From Ornithodoros turicata (lineage: Eukaryota; Arthropoda; Arachnida; Ixodida; Argasidae): a DNA stretch of 64,000 nucleotides. The position numbers and the translations under genes were made by a program. A model generated the notes under the pieces. It was not told the origin of the DNA and ran no database searches. It was given only the letters and a program-made list of their open reading frames with translations. Location: assembly GCF_037126465.1 (NCBI RefSeq), contig NC_088204.1, positions 61,549,771-61,613,770 on the forward strand. Reading direction: 5' to 3'. Position 1 is the first letter of the stretch; each line of letters opens with the position of its first letter. Positions 51,490 through 62,789 of this stretch are shown in pieces.

Positions 51490-52824
51490 CGACGAGGTCA
51501 AGAATCTTGACCTCGTCGTCGCAGCTGAAGTAGCGGCCCCAAGGAACGCCTGAGTGGCCCGAAGAGATGGAAATCGCTGGAGGCGAGGTCTGGACTGTAA
51601 GGGGGATGTGGCAGCAACTCCCAGCCAAGTTCCTGTAAGGTGCGTGTCGTGAGATGCGCGCTATGCGGGCGTGCATTATCCTGTCCTGTCCTGATGAGGC
51701 CCGGCCGCTTTTGCTTCAGCGCCTTATGCACATCCCTGAGAACCTGGCAGTAATATGTACTCTTGATGTTGGTACCGCTGGGCAGAAAATCAACGTGAAC
51801 AACGCCAGCCTTGTCCCAGAAAACTGTGGCCATGACCTTACCCGCAGATGGGGTGCCTCGGAACTCCTTGGGAGCTGGCAAGCCCGGATGCTTCCACTGT
51901 TTTGATGCGCGTTTAGACTCAGGAGTGAAATGGTTCACCCACGTTTCATCGCACGTGATGATCCGATTAAGGAACTGCCCTCCTTCAGTGTCGAAACCGT
52001 ACCTTAGCTCTTGGGAGATTTCCAGTCTTCTCTGTTAGTCAAACACTGAGAGCTGCCTCGGGACCCAACGGGCACTAACTTTCCGATACTGGAGGTGTTC
52101 ATGAATGAGAGTGTTCAACGTTCCCACAGAAATGTCCATCTTTCGAGCCAGTTCGAGACACGTTATCCGTCGGTCCTTGAGGATCAGGCGCTCCACAAGT
52201 TGGATGTTCTCAGGAACTCTGACACTGGGCTCTGAGCCGCCCCGGCCGGGATGGTCCTGCACTGATGTACGGCCGTCTCGGAACCGTTTGCACCACGCAA
52301 ACGCTTTGTTGCGGCTAAGTGTATCGTGGCCATACTGAGCCTGAAGTCTTCTGTGAATTTCAGATGACTTTACGCCTTCATTTACGAGAAACTTCATGAC
52401 AATTCGCTGTTCGATGTGCGCGCTCACCTCGTTGTCTGCCATCCTGTCCAGCACGTGTCTTCTGTTTTGCACAAACTTTGGACCACCACGTGGTGAACGC
52501 GGAGGCCTGTCGCGTGTGAAAATGACGAACAAGAAGTAGTGCGAGCCATTTGTACACTCAGGAGACAGACAGTCCCGGTTTGACTTGAACACCCCTAGTG
52601 GTGGTGGGTGGTGATAGGGCTTGCCGTTGTCGGCCTCACGTATGTGGGCAACGTCACGACTGACGCCCTGGGGGAATGTGCGTCCTGGGCCGACTTCTAA
52701 GGGAACTGTGCCGACATATGTCTGAAAGCGTCTGAGGAAAACCCAGGAAAAACCCCAGACAGCACAGCCGGCACCGGGATTCGAACCCGGGTACCTCCCA
52801 GTCTCGTGAACTGAACACCCCTCG
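51490..52824 (-). mobile_element. mariner copy, truncated, with a SINE in one end
   Basis: Transposase pieces are 51938-51498 (catalytic half, LSSW-type text) and 52907-52035 (DNA-binding half, [20 protein letters not shown]). The low end stops at a palindrome near 51488-51520 and lacks its terminal repeat. The high end finishes TGAACACCCCTCG at 52824 and is split by the SINE at 52597-52811. Confidence 0.88.
52597..52811 (-). mobile_element. tRNA-derived SINE with 11-bp target duplication
   Basis: TGAACACCCCT flanks it at 52586-52596 and 52812-52822. On the minus strand it has ACCCGGGTTCGAATCCCGGT (B box), TCTGGGGTTTTTCCTGGGTT, GTCGGCACAGTTCCCTTAGA and a CACC-rich tail. The box A part of the tRNA head is not evident. 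Confidence 0.93.
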
Positions 52825-52829
52825 TATAT

Positions 52830-55150
52830 AACTACCGTCAGCCCTCGATTTATACTGCCTCGACCTATGACAGTGTCCAATATAATGCAATCCTTGCGGC
52901 TCTCCAAGACGCCAACGTAGGAGGATTCTCCGTATCATGGATCCGTGACTTCCTCGCAGGTCGTTCCCTCTTTGTCCGAACTGCTGACGGAGATACCGCA
53001 CTGTATCCCGTTCACCGAGGCGTCCCGCAGGGAAGCGCACCCCGCCCCTCCTATTCAACATTATGGCCTCCCTCCATTCCTGCACAGCAGCCAAGCCACA
53101 CCCACATCACAATCTATGCAGATGACATTTGTATTTGAACCGCTTCGTCGTGATGCGATCCAACGTCGTCTACAACGCTCCTTGGACACAGTCGCCCACT
53201 AGATATCCCGACCGCGGCCTAGCCATCTTACCCGCCATGCCATTTCCTTTTAGCCATGGCCTTTATACGGAGATCATTCCACAAATATCCACCCTTCATC
53301 GATGGTTCACCCCTAACTTTTGTCAAAAACTGCCGTTACCTGGGTTTCACAATTGACCGAGGCCTCACGTGGTCCTCCCACGAGAAAACGCTTGTTACGA
53401 AAGCCTCCGGCCTGGTCAACGTCCTCAAACGCATTGGAGCTGCGTCCTGGGCCCCTTCCTGCCAGGACCTCCTCCGGGTTAATAAGGCTCTTCTTTTGGG
53501 CACACTGCGATACAGTCTCCCGATCCTTCGTGGCCTTTTCTGCACTCAAGAACGAGACCGCCTCAACCTCTACGCTCGCAGTCTCTGTGTCTGTCTTGGA
53601 GTCCCTCGAACAACGGAGACATTCCGTACTTGCCGAAGCTAGGGAGCAGCCTATCCCCATTCTGCGGGACTCAGCCACCCTCCGCGCTCCCTCTGCCTGA
53701 CGCAACCTTCTCATCCCCTCCGCGGAATTGCTGTGAGTTGCCCTGCGTCCGCTTTTCCCAATTCAGTAGCCCGCTTACGAGACTATCTCCCGTCGTAGAC
53801 ACCTGTCCCTTCCTTTACGCCAGCAATGTGGACATTTGAACGGCCTAGCATTCATGCAACTATCCCGGACCTTTCCCGAAAACAGACAATCAGCCCTGTG
53901 GTGGCCCAACAACTCGTTTTGACCCACCTCACCTCTACTCGTCCCCACTGCTGAGAAACCTTCACTGATGCCTCCGTAAAGGCTGACGCATCGGGCGCAG
54001 TCTTTTACGTCACCGATACAGACCACGAACAGGCCTACAAACTGCCCTACCCGATGTCGTCCACGAAGGCTGAACTCTTCGACATCCTGACCGCTCTGGA
54101 ATACATTGTTGACTTGCCACCTGGTAAATGGGTCGTCCTCACCGACAGCAAGGCGTCGCTCCTGCTCTTGATGTCGCTCCACACGAACCTCATAGAGGGT
54201 ATACCCAGCCTGATCACACAGTCGTACAATAGATTCCGCTCCAATGGTCATGTTTCGTCCCTCCAGTGGGTGCCCGGTCACGTAGGTCTGACCGGTAACA
54301 CACGCGCTGCCGCAGCTGCCATTCCTGCCACTGCACGTCTACCCCGGCATTCGGTTTCGGCTTGCCGTCTATCTATTCGCCGCCGGTGTGCTGCCCGTGC
54401 CCAAGTGTTCAGATCTGAGGCTGTCTCATGCAACAGTCACATGCTGTTCATCGACCCTCGGTTGCCTTCTTCACTGCGTGCCACTGCAGCCGCCGCGAGG
54501 AATCACTTCTGCAGCCACTCCGTCTCAACTTTGCTCGTACACCATTACTGCTATACAAAATGGGCCAATCCAGCTCCCCCTTTTGTCCCAGCTGTGGCGA
54601 GGTGGCCGATATCCCTCATTATCTTCCCCACTGCAAGCAGCACCTTCCCCAACGGCAAGACCTCCGTCATCTAAAGCAGATTGGATGTGTATAGGAGGTG
54701 AGGTTCCTCTATATGAGTCCTGACCGGCGATGAAGAAATGTCCCAGCGGGCAGTTGTGCGTGGCCTCACGCTAGGACGATGCCGGTAGAACTGGCTACCA
54801 GGCGCCAGCAGAGGCACGTCTTCATCGTCGTGGACGGGCCGCCACAGGTCCAGCATGATGTCCATGGCCACTCCCCTTGGTTCAGTCACTCACACACCCC
54901 TGTCACCACAGCCCTGCTCCGCTTCCTGCAAAACTGGGGCCTTGCGTCAGCCCCCTGACCGGGCTTTCTCGTGCCATGTCGTGTCTGTGCTGCACTAACT
55001 GCTTTTCTTTGTTCTTCCTGTCTTTTTTTAAATGTTTTGATATTTCCTTCTTCTTTTTTTTAATAGCAAGGCGGTGTCAGCCTGACAGATATTTCCTCCT
55101 TTAATGCGCTAGCATTAGGAGTGTCAAAATGGAAAAGGCTGTATGTATGT
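52830..55150 (+). mobile_element. I-type LINE: reverse transcriptase and RNase H, broken
   Basis: Reverse transcriptase text: SVQYNAILAALQDANVGGFS, then HRGVPQGS and the YADDI catalytic box near 53118. The thumb (FVKNCRYLGFTIDRGLTW) is at 53300-53640. RNase H lies at 53955-54300 (FTDASVKADASGAVFYV; MSSTKAELFDILTALEYI; VVLTDSKAS; LQWVPGHVGLTGN). A CPSCGEVADIPHYLPHC end follows at 54580. At least three frameshifts. The tail may end in the TGTATG repeats at 55140. Confidence 0.85.
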
Positions 55151-55219
55151 ATATGTGTGTGTGTCCGTGTGTGAGATGATGAAGCCTCACCGAGACAGCG
55201 GTATAAGTGCACATGCAAA

Positions 55220-55660
55220 GGGGATATAAGAAGGTAAATGTAAATGGAGGCAAATGATTTGAAATTGAAGTACTGGAAGGTAATTAAGAGTAAAAGGTAA
55301 GAGTAACTGAAGTCAATTAGAGGTAATTAAATGCAATTAAAACATGAAAGTTGAGTTTAAAGGTAATGAATGTAAGATATATGCAATTAAGAGAAAGATT
55401 AAATGAAATTAAAGAATACCGAAGGTAACCGCAGGTTACACCGGAGGTAATTAAGTGTAATTAAAGGGCAATTGACGTCAATTAAAGAAGAATTGAGAGT
55501 AATTCAGGCAAGGAAATGTAATTAAAAGGTAATTAAGGGAATTCAAGATTACCTCATGTAACCTGCCGTTACCTAAGGTAATTAAGGGTAATTACAGGGT
55601 AATTGAAAGTAATTGAGTCTAATTGAAGGCTAATTAAATGAACTTAGATATAGTAATTGA
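55220..55660 (+). repeat. Degenerate GTAATTAAAG-type low-complexity array
   Basis: Dozens of GGTAATTAA/GTAATTGAA-like 10-12 bp motifs in one orientation, e.g. AAGGTAATTAAGGGTAATTA near 55577. Confidence 0.75.
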
Positions 55661-55685
55661 AAGTGTCAAACTGGGAATCAAGCAT

Positions 55686-55872
55686 TGACTGGAGGTGGAC
55701 AACCGGAAGTGGAGAACCGAAAGTCTAGTTGGACTGGAAATGCATACCGGAAGTCAAGTATAGACGGGATGTGGACATCCGGAGTCGGGTTTAGACTGGA
55801 AGTGGACTACCGGAAGTTGGGTTTAAACCGGAAGTGGATACCCGGAAGTCAAGTATGGACCGGAAAAGGCGC
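55686..55872 (+). repeat. Minisatellite of ~35-bp units with CCGGAAGT
   Basis: About five units of the type GTGGACnACCGGAAGTnnAG; e.g. GTGGACTACCGGAAGTTGGG and GTGGATACCCGGAAGTCAAG. Confidence 0.75.
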
Positions 55873-56051
55873 TAACGCTATTAATGCTTTCTTTTTGTTT
55901 GCCTTTATTTTTCCCTTTTTTTCCTGGGAATAGCAAGCCGCCATACCGGTGGCTAACCTTTCCCTCTTATTTTTTTATATATAATAAACATATTCCCCGC
56001 CGCTAACACATTTCTCTCCCATTTGCCATTAAATCGCCAGTGAATGTTTCT

Positions 56052-56887
56052 TTCTATTAAACATATCCCACGCCCTCGATTTATGAACGGCGTGCGTTCC
56101 TCGGAAAATCGTTCACACAACGAGGGATTCATAAATCGAGCTTCACAGTGAGCGAAACCCTTAGAACGACAGGAACTGCATTGTGGCGTTGTGTAACATT
56201 TATTTACTTTACGGTCAGTGGTATTTATTTCTGAAAATAGTTGAAAATGGCGCTCTGTGTCATTGACTCTCCACTATCAATTTTGCTGAGAAGAGACGTT
56301 AGTAGTGTGACGCTACGCTACTCGCACCTATCCTCAAAGTCATCGCATTCTGCAGACGGTTCCACGCCGACCCAGCTGTAACGCGCAGTTCACGAACGTT
56401 TTGCCGCTGCCGTCTGCCGCTGAATTCATGAATACATGGCGGTCATGTTCGCCGTGGTGAACGTGCTCCTTACGGCAGATATCTCGTTGTCACCTGTGAT
56501 CAGTGCCGGTCTCTTGCATCGATCTCGCATCCTCGATATTCGCAATGCGTCCATTGCCACGTTAGACTTGAAATGACAGTCGTTGGCATGTCACGCCACA
56601 GAGACAAAGTTCATTTTCTTATCTTTCGTTCTCGAGAGTGGGACACTGGGTAATACATGTTTGCACTCTTCACACCAATTCATGTGTTAATGACCTGGAC
56701 CTGCGCTCCTCCCGTTCATAAATCGAGGTCATAAAAGGTAAACTCTTCTAAGTTGGTGCCCAAAAAAATGCGTTCACAGTTCGGAAATCGAGGTTCATGA
56801 ACCGAGGGAGATATACATGGGAAGTGTTCCGTCCGGCGACGAACTGTTCGTAAAGCGAGGTGATTCGTAAGTCGAGGTTTGAGTGTA
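56052..56887. mobile_element. Probable DNA transposon with CTCGATTTATGAA ends
   Basis: CCCTCGATTTATGAACGG at the left and TTCGTAAGTCGAGGTTTGAG at the right. Internal repeats TTCATAAATCGAG and GGAAATCGAGGTTCATGAAC occur. The ends resemble pogo/Tigger-like CAAACCTCG termini (inference). Confidence 0.5.
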
Positions 56888-56892
56888 TGTAT

Positions 56893-57016
56893 TAGTGGTG
56901 GTGGTGGTGGTGAAAGCTCGCCGTTGTCGGTCTCACAGAGGTGGGCAACGTCACTCACGACTAACGCTCTGGGGGGAATGTGCGTCCTGGGCCGACTTCT
57001 AGGGGAACTCTGTGAT
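56893..57016 (-). mobile_element. SINE 3' part
   Basis: (GTG)6, CGCCGTTGTCGGTCTCACAG, GTGCGTCCTGGGCCGACTTC and GGGGAACTCTGTGA. Confidence 0.75.
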
Positions 57017-57173
57017 TTCATCATATCACGCATTCGGGACCAACCAGAGTACAGAATGGCAAGGTTAGAACTCCCGATTCACGTAAAGTACCCCAAAAAG
57101 GCGGCTTATTTTCAATAAATCAGAAAAGAGAACGGGAAATTTCTCCGCATAACACCGCTTCTCGCGAACTATA

Positions 57174-57972
57174 CAGGGTGTATTTTTTTATTCGTTATAT
57201 AATTCTTATAAAAAACAAACTACAAGAGCAAAATAGATGCCGTTTTTGCAGTTGAGCTATATGGTCAGGCGAACATTCTCTCGAAGAAAGTATGTAACTA
57301 CAACATCACTAATTACCTAAAATTCATTAATTAACTCTTTAATTAGGGGATTTCGCGGAAAAGCTAGATTACAGAACGGGAGATATTCCTCGTTGAAAGA
57401 CATTCCATGTTTAAAAACCATTAAACGCGCACGTGTGTTGAAATCGCTGAATCGCTGAATTTCGCTATGCAAATGAGCCGAAACAAGAACTACGCACTCT
57501 TGGAGCGCAGAAATGAAGCGTCCTTCGCCTTATCTGGGTCGGAGAGCGGCCTATCTGGTCAACAGATTAGCTCTTACACCAATCAGCTCCATCGCTCCAA
57601 AGCACGTGGCCCTCTCACGTGGACTGCCTGTCGCTCTTTCTGCGCTCGAAAAGTGCGTAGTTCTTGTTTCGGCTCGTTTGCATAGCGAGATTCAGCCATG
57701 GATATTTCAAGGCACGTGCGCGTTTAAGGATTATTCAAACATGGAATGACTTTCAACGACTAATATCTCCCGTTCTGTTATCTCGCTTTTGAGCGAAATC
57801 CTCTAATTAAAGAATTAATTAATGAATTTTAGGGAATTCGTGATCTTGTAGTTACATACTTTCTTCGGGGGAATGCTCGCCTGGCCATATAACTCAACTG
57901 CAAAAACGGCATCTATTTTGCTCTGCTAGTTGTTTTATAAAAATTCTGTAACGAATAAGAAAAAACACCCTG
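57174..57972. mobile_element. Long-armed palindromic MITE (CAGGGTGTATTTTTTTATTC)
   Basis: TA flanks. Arms of about 300 bp pair (TTAATTAACTCTTTAATTAG; TTGCAGTTGAGCTATATGGT with its complement near 57893). The flanking CTCCGCATAACACCGCTTCT also pairs with AGAAGCGGTGTTATGCGGAG on the other side. Confidence 0.88.
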
Positions 57973-58202
57973 TACGGTTCGCTAGAAGCGGTGTTATGCG
58001 GAGAAATTTTATTTATTTTTGTTGCAGCTTTTCTTTTTCTCGCGAGAGTTAAGCGATCATCTGTGAGACGGGAAGTTATATTTCCACGTGCTTCTCTCAT
58101 TGTTATCCAATAGCCACAATATACAACGACGTTTTTAACCGAAAACGGCGGGGAACGCGCGCTGTGCCTCAATTTGGTGGCAGCAACGAATTGCTTATGG
58201 TA

Positions 58203-60287
58203 CACTCTTAAACCCGTACCTTTTATTGTAACTTTTAGAACCATGTAACTTCTATATAGACGTAGATTTCGAGATTTCTTATAGGTTACACCACTGTAAC
58301 GTATATTTAGAGGTTAAAAGCGACCAAGGTCATGTCTTTCCAACAGGAATAGAAGTTACATCTCGGAAAAAACAAAAACAGCTTGTTGTAACTTATAAAT
58401 GTACCCTCTACTCCGACACTGTAACTTCTAAGCGAAATCTCCAACGATAATTTCTTTGTTAGTTTCTTATCGTTTGTTTTCCTTCTGTTTTTCAGCATAA
58501 TGGCACGTTTCAGCCTCCCATTCGAGACGACAGTTGCGAATCTACGCTGTTATTTTTTATCTGTTTCAGCGTCATCTACACGTCGACTACATGTTATCAA
58601 TGCTGTATGAACACAGATTATAAGTTCGCAGTCTGGAATACTGATAGTATGTTTCTTTCTAAAGGGTGGAAAACCACTGTCAATGCCGCAACCACCAAGA
58701 TTTCCGATTTCGCTGCGTAGCCGAGCCTGGTCTAGGTCTATCCACACAGAGAGCGGTTTCCTTGAGACGCTTAACGCTCGTCGTCCGTCCGTTAACAAGT
58801 GTAATCTGTTTTAATCAGTGGTTTTCCTCGCGTTTATCATAGTATCGTCAGGAACAACGGAAAAGCTAGATGTCGCTAGCAAACAAGGATATTTTCGGTG
58901 TTCTCAGGGGAAAGTGTAGTGAGTGCGAAGATTGCAAAGAATATATAACCGAAAACGAACGTCACCACCGCAGCCCTAATTCACACACTTCATACACTGG
59001 GTAAGTGTACATTTTGTGCTAGGTACGTGTGTTATTTTGATAGCAAGAGCTCTTAGCGCATGTTTGTTGTGATTATGGCAAGCGTTTTGCGGTCCTGCAT
59101 ATGAACGCCACTTACGCTTGCTACTTTTCTGCTCTTACTTGGTCGCCAAGTCAATACACCGGCGTGCATTTTGCGAGCTGCGGATATATGCACCGAGATA
59201 TATAATTCGCAGCTTCCTACTTGTTGTAGTCTTACGATATTCTAAGACTCAATCGCGGAGTGAACGCCTTCCCGCATTTATGCTGCTTTGTACCTTGTGC
59301 TTTGTACGGATTTGAATGGTTCCGTAAATGTTACTCTCATTGCCCAAACTTTTGTTCCCAGGATCCCACATGCAGGTTCACATACGGTCACCAGCGCAAT
59401 GCAGTACCTCACAAACTCGTCCCAGAGCGCCTCCAACGCTGATAACGCAGTAATGTAGTGTCTCCTGCGTTACTGTACACCCATATTCCTCAAGGTTGTG
59501 TGCGTTTTATGTAATACTGTATTGCCATTTGCGCTGGCCTCTGCAACACGAATGTGGAATAAATTCGAATGTGGAAAAAATGTTCTGCTGCAATTCTTCA
59601 TTTCGTTGGGTCTGTTCAGCTTAGCAAACATAGGTCAGTTGTTTTGACTCGCTGGCTTCCTCGCACTTTTATGCATTGCTTCTCACTTAGAAGATAGTTC
59701 TTTTTTCCACATACATGGTAAAGCGGCCATGGTTTCTCCTCACATCAGAATCGCACTTGTGCACAATGTGTCACCTCTCGACAGACTTCTGTTTTTGTAA
59801 TATACATATGTTTAAGATCTCCTTTTCTGCTGGTTCATTTTCGTACCTTGGTGTGTTCTGTAAATGTCTGTCCATATCCCACGCACAGGGTGTTTGTTTT
59901 TATTCGCATCACACCAGCGCTCATTTGACAGGTGGGTTATGTTAATTTTCGCAAATTAACCCATCCGTAGTTACAAACATTTCCGACATTCCCTGACGCA
60001 TGTGTTTGTAACTACGGATCGATTAATCAGCAAAAATTCACATAACCCAGCTGCCAAATGAGCGCTATACTCTGTTGCGAATAAACATGAACATCCTGTA
60101 TAAAAAGCCGCACGTTGGCGTAACCTTTACGGGCAGGTGCTGGATTGAAGGCCGTAACCTCTAATTAGCCGGTTTCCTAGTAACTTTTATAAAAGGTACT
60201 GCTCAGAGGGTACCTGGTAGCTTCTGAAATAGAGGGTAAAATATTGCGTTTTTTTACCCTTTACTAAAGGGTACCGAGTTAAGAGTG
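58203..60287. mobile_element. Long CACTCTTA element, 2.09 kb
   Basis: TA at 58201-58202 and 60288-60289. Ends CACTCTTAAACCCGTACC and GGGTACCGAGTTAAGAGTG. Subterminal GTAACTTTTA / TAACTTTTATAAAAGGTAC motifs lie near both ends. No transposase recognised; a MITE lies inside at 59886-60098. Confidence 0.65.
59886..60098. mobile_element. MITE with CAGGGTGTTTGTTTTTATTCGCA ends
   Basis: Right end TGCGAATAAACATGAACATCCTG. Mirror arms share AGCGCTCATTTG, GGGTTATGT and GTAGTTACAAACA. TA right, CA left. Confidence 0.82.
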
Positions 60288-60856
60288 TATAGCTCGAACA
60301 AGAAGAACGAACGGTCCTCTTGTGTTTACTTTCATCGAGGTACTTTCACATAGTAAGAGAACTTTCCCCGACCAGGAAGAAGGAGAACTTCCGCGGTACT
60401 AACATCAGCACCATCGTGCGAGAACACATATAATTTGTCGCGGTGGGAAGTGCTTACGATTTTATCGCTGTGTTCTTTCTATGCGCCGGCGTTTTCAATT
60501 CCTTTTCTCTCTCACGCACACAGAGTCATGCAGGGCGTTAAGTGTCCTAATTGTTCCAATTGAATGCAACCACGAGACAGTGTTTGAGTTTCTCGTATAA
60601 ACAGATATGTGACCTAGAAGAGTGTGTTTGCCGTTTAGGAACACCGCTGAAGCACGAAAGTGGTACTGTAGAATCCGTCACCGACCGGTTGGTATGGAAT
60701 ACGGTCAATTCCTATTTGGTAGGTATGTCAGCTCAATGTGAAATACCAGAGTGTAATCATATGGGGTTAGACGAGAGATGTCTCAAAATTCGAGGCGTAA
60801 ATATCTTTTCGCATTATTAGATTCTGCAAGAGTGTTTGCATCTTAGGCCAACTATA

Positions 60857-61105
60857 CACTCTTAAAAATGAACTTCATCGCATAGCACGCTCTTAGCCAA
60901 CCATCATCTCAAATGATATCGTTATCTGCCCTGGTTTGATGGAAACGGGAGGCGTACGCCTTTTTTTGTGAACTTATGCTGGTCATAATTGTCACAGAAA
61001 AGGCGTACGCCTCCCGTTTCCATCAAATCAGGCCAGATAACGATATCATTCGAGATGATGGTTGGCTAGGAGCGCGCTATGAGGTGAAGTTCATTTTTAA
61101 GAGTG
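60857..61105. mobile_element. CACTCTTA MITE, subfamily A, reference-quality copy
   Basis: TA duplications at 60855-60856 and 61106-61107. A 249-bp palindrome that is almost perfect; GGAGGCGTACGCCTTTTTTT and AAAAGGCGTACGCCTCCCG face each other. Confidence 0.95.
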
Positions 61106-61107
61106 TA

Positions 61108-61290
61108 CAGGGTGTTTCAGTTAAATCCTCGGGCTTAATAATTCGCGAACGGGTGCACCAATCGAAGAACTTTCTTTTCTACAAGTATCAGTTCGATACC
61201 ACCTACAAGCTGCGCACCGTGTGAATGAGTGGGAGGCGCTCATTATTTAAATAAAAATCCAAATTAGTTTCGTGAGAAAAAAAACGTAAC
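61108..61290 (+). mobile_element. CAGGGTGTTTC MITE end, partial
   Basis: TA-CAGGGTGTTTCAGTTAAATCC, then TTAATAATTCGCGAACGGGT; diverged relative of 49251-50133, opposite end not found. Confidence 0.6.
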
Positions 61291-61344
61291 TTTACTTTCT
61301 TAACTTTGTAACTTTCTTTACAATGGCTGACCTTCTTCGTGTTA

Positions 61345-61525
61345 TGTGGCTTAGTTGTGCTTTAAGGGTAAGGCTCTTGAACTTGTCTGGGGGAGAGATC
61401 TTGCGTCCTGGGTCAACTTCACAGCGAACTGTGCCAACATTTGAATTAGAGCGTCTATGGAAATACCCAGAAAGCACAGTCGGTCCTGAGATGCGAGTCT
61501 GGGTTCGAATCCCGGCATTACAATG
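61345..61525 (-). mobile_element. tRNA-derived SINE, diverged
   Basis: GCGTCCTGGGTCAACTTCAC, CCCAGAAAGCACAGTCGG and TGGGTTCGAATCCCGGC. Confidence 0.65.
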
Positions 61526-62499
61526 AATGAAGTTAATAAACGCACTAAACTTTCACCAGACATGCTATCACGTCACGGGACACGAATTTTGTTAACGTCA
61601 CTGTTAAAGGTACTGTAAAGCAGCACCGATCAAATGTCATTTAGTGTGGCTATTCGATAGTCCAAGGCACCAAGACAAAAACAAAACTGCGCTGGTTTCA
61701 TTCCAATCGACTGTGCAATTAATTAGAAAATTACAATTAAAGATTACAGGCAACACTGTACTAGGTATTCGAAATGAATCCGCACCCCTGCCACATACGG
61801 CGGCAACCACATTGCATGCGTATAACACTGGGCCCGACATAACAATTCACCACAATCCACCATAAAATCCGCCCCTGCAATCCACACAACGATCCACATC
61901 TGAGGATAACCGAATAAGCGAACTGAAATGAAATGCTGAGCTGTTGAAAAAAATGTGTCAGACGTTCAAGAAGCCAGACAGCGTCGGGACTTGTTTGTTC
62001 ACAGAGGTTCACAGACAGAGATTGTTCGTTCGAAAGAGGTCGCGAACAGAAGGAGCGCGCAGGCGCAGCAGAGAAGTAGGGAGAGCCTCCACCGCCAGCG
62101 TCCAGCGCTGGGTTACTTCGCAAAAAACACTGTTAACAGGGGTTTTAGGATGCATAGGCAAACAGGGAAACTAATAATATGGTTACTAAAATAACGAAGT
62201 TCCGATGTAATAGTTTGTAATACCAATTTTCAGTGTTGCCCGCTGTACAGGGGGTTGTTTGACACCAGGCGTCGCACCGCTCCACTACGCGGCGTTTTTC
62301 ATGGCAAATTAAAAATATTTATAGCGCGTTGTCGGTCGTATGGTTCCGCATGTGGTATTTAGAAGCAACAAAGTCTCTAGTCACATCACCGGCATATCAT
62401 GCTTGTCTACTGCTTTACAGTACCTTTAAAGCGCACAGGCTAACGTACGTTTTGACATCACAGTTTTGACTGCGATGTCGTAAAAGTGTTTCTGTAGAA

Positions 62500-62789
62500 C
62501 ACTCTAAGAAAAAAGGGCCTGAAAAGGTGGAAACTTCTATAGTCACCACCTAGGTCCACATAGCGTCTGATAAAGGGTGTAAAAGGGTGGTAAAAGCAAT
62601 CATCATATATCCAAATTGCTACGAAAAGGCGTCCGCCCCCCCTCGCTCACCGAATCAGAAGTGGTAACCCTGTCATTCGTGGCAGAGAGTGAGGTAGCAG
62701 GTAGAACTTTGCAACCTTTTAGGCACAACATATGCGACAACTATTACCTCCAAAAAGGCGTAACTGCTCTACTCTTTTTGCTAAGAGTG
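62500..62789. mobile_element. MITE, subfamily D
   Basis: CACTCTAAGAAAAAAGGGCC to CTTTTTGCTAAGAGTG; interior AGGGTGGTAAAAGCAATCAT and ATATCCAAATTGCTACGAAA. Confidence 0.85.

Noticed and set aside
52770..52800. tRNA gene from the GGTTCGAATCCC box
   Set aside because: Only the B box region is present, followed by the SINE body with a target duplication; no acceptor stem or anticodon arm.
53775..54281. 168-codon minus-strand frame
   Set aside because: Antisense shadow of the LINE RNase H domain on the plus strand.
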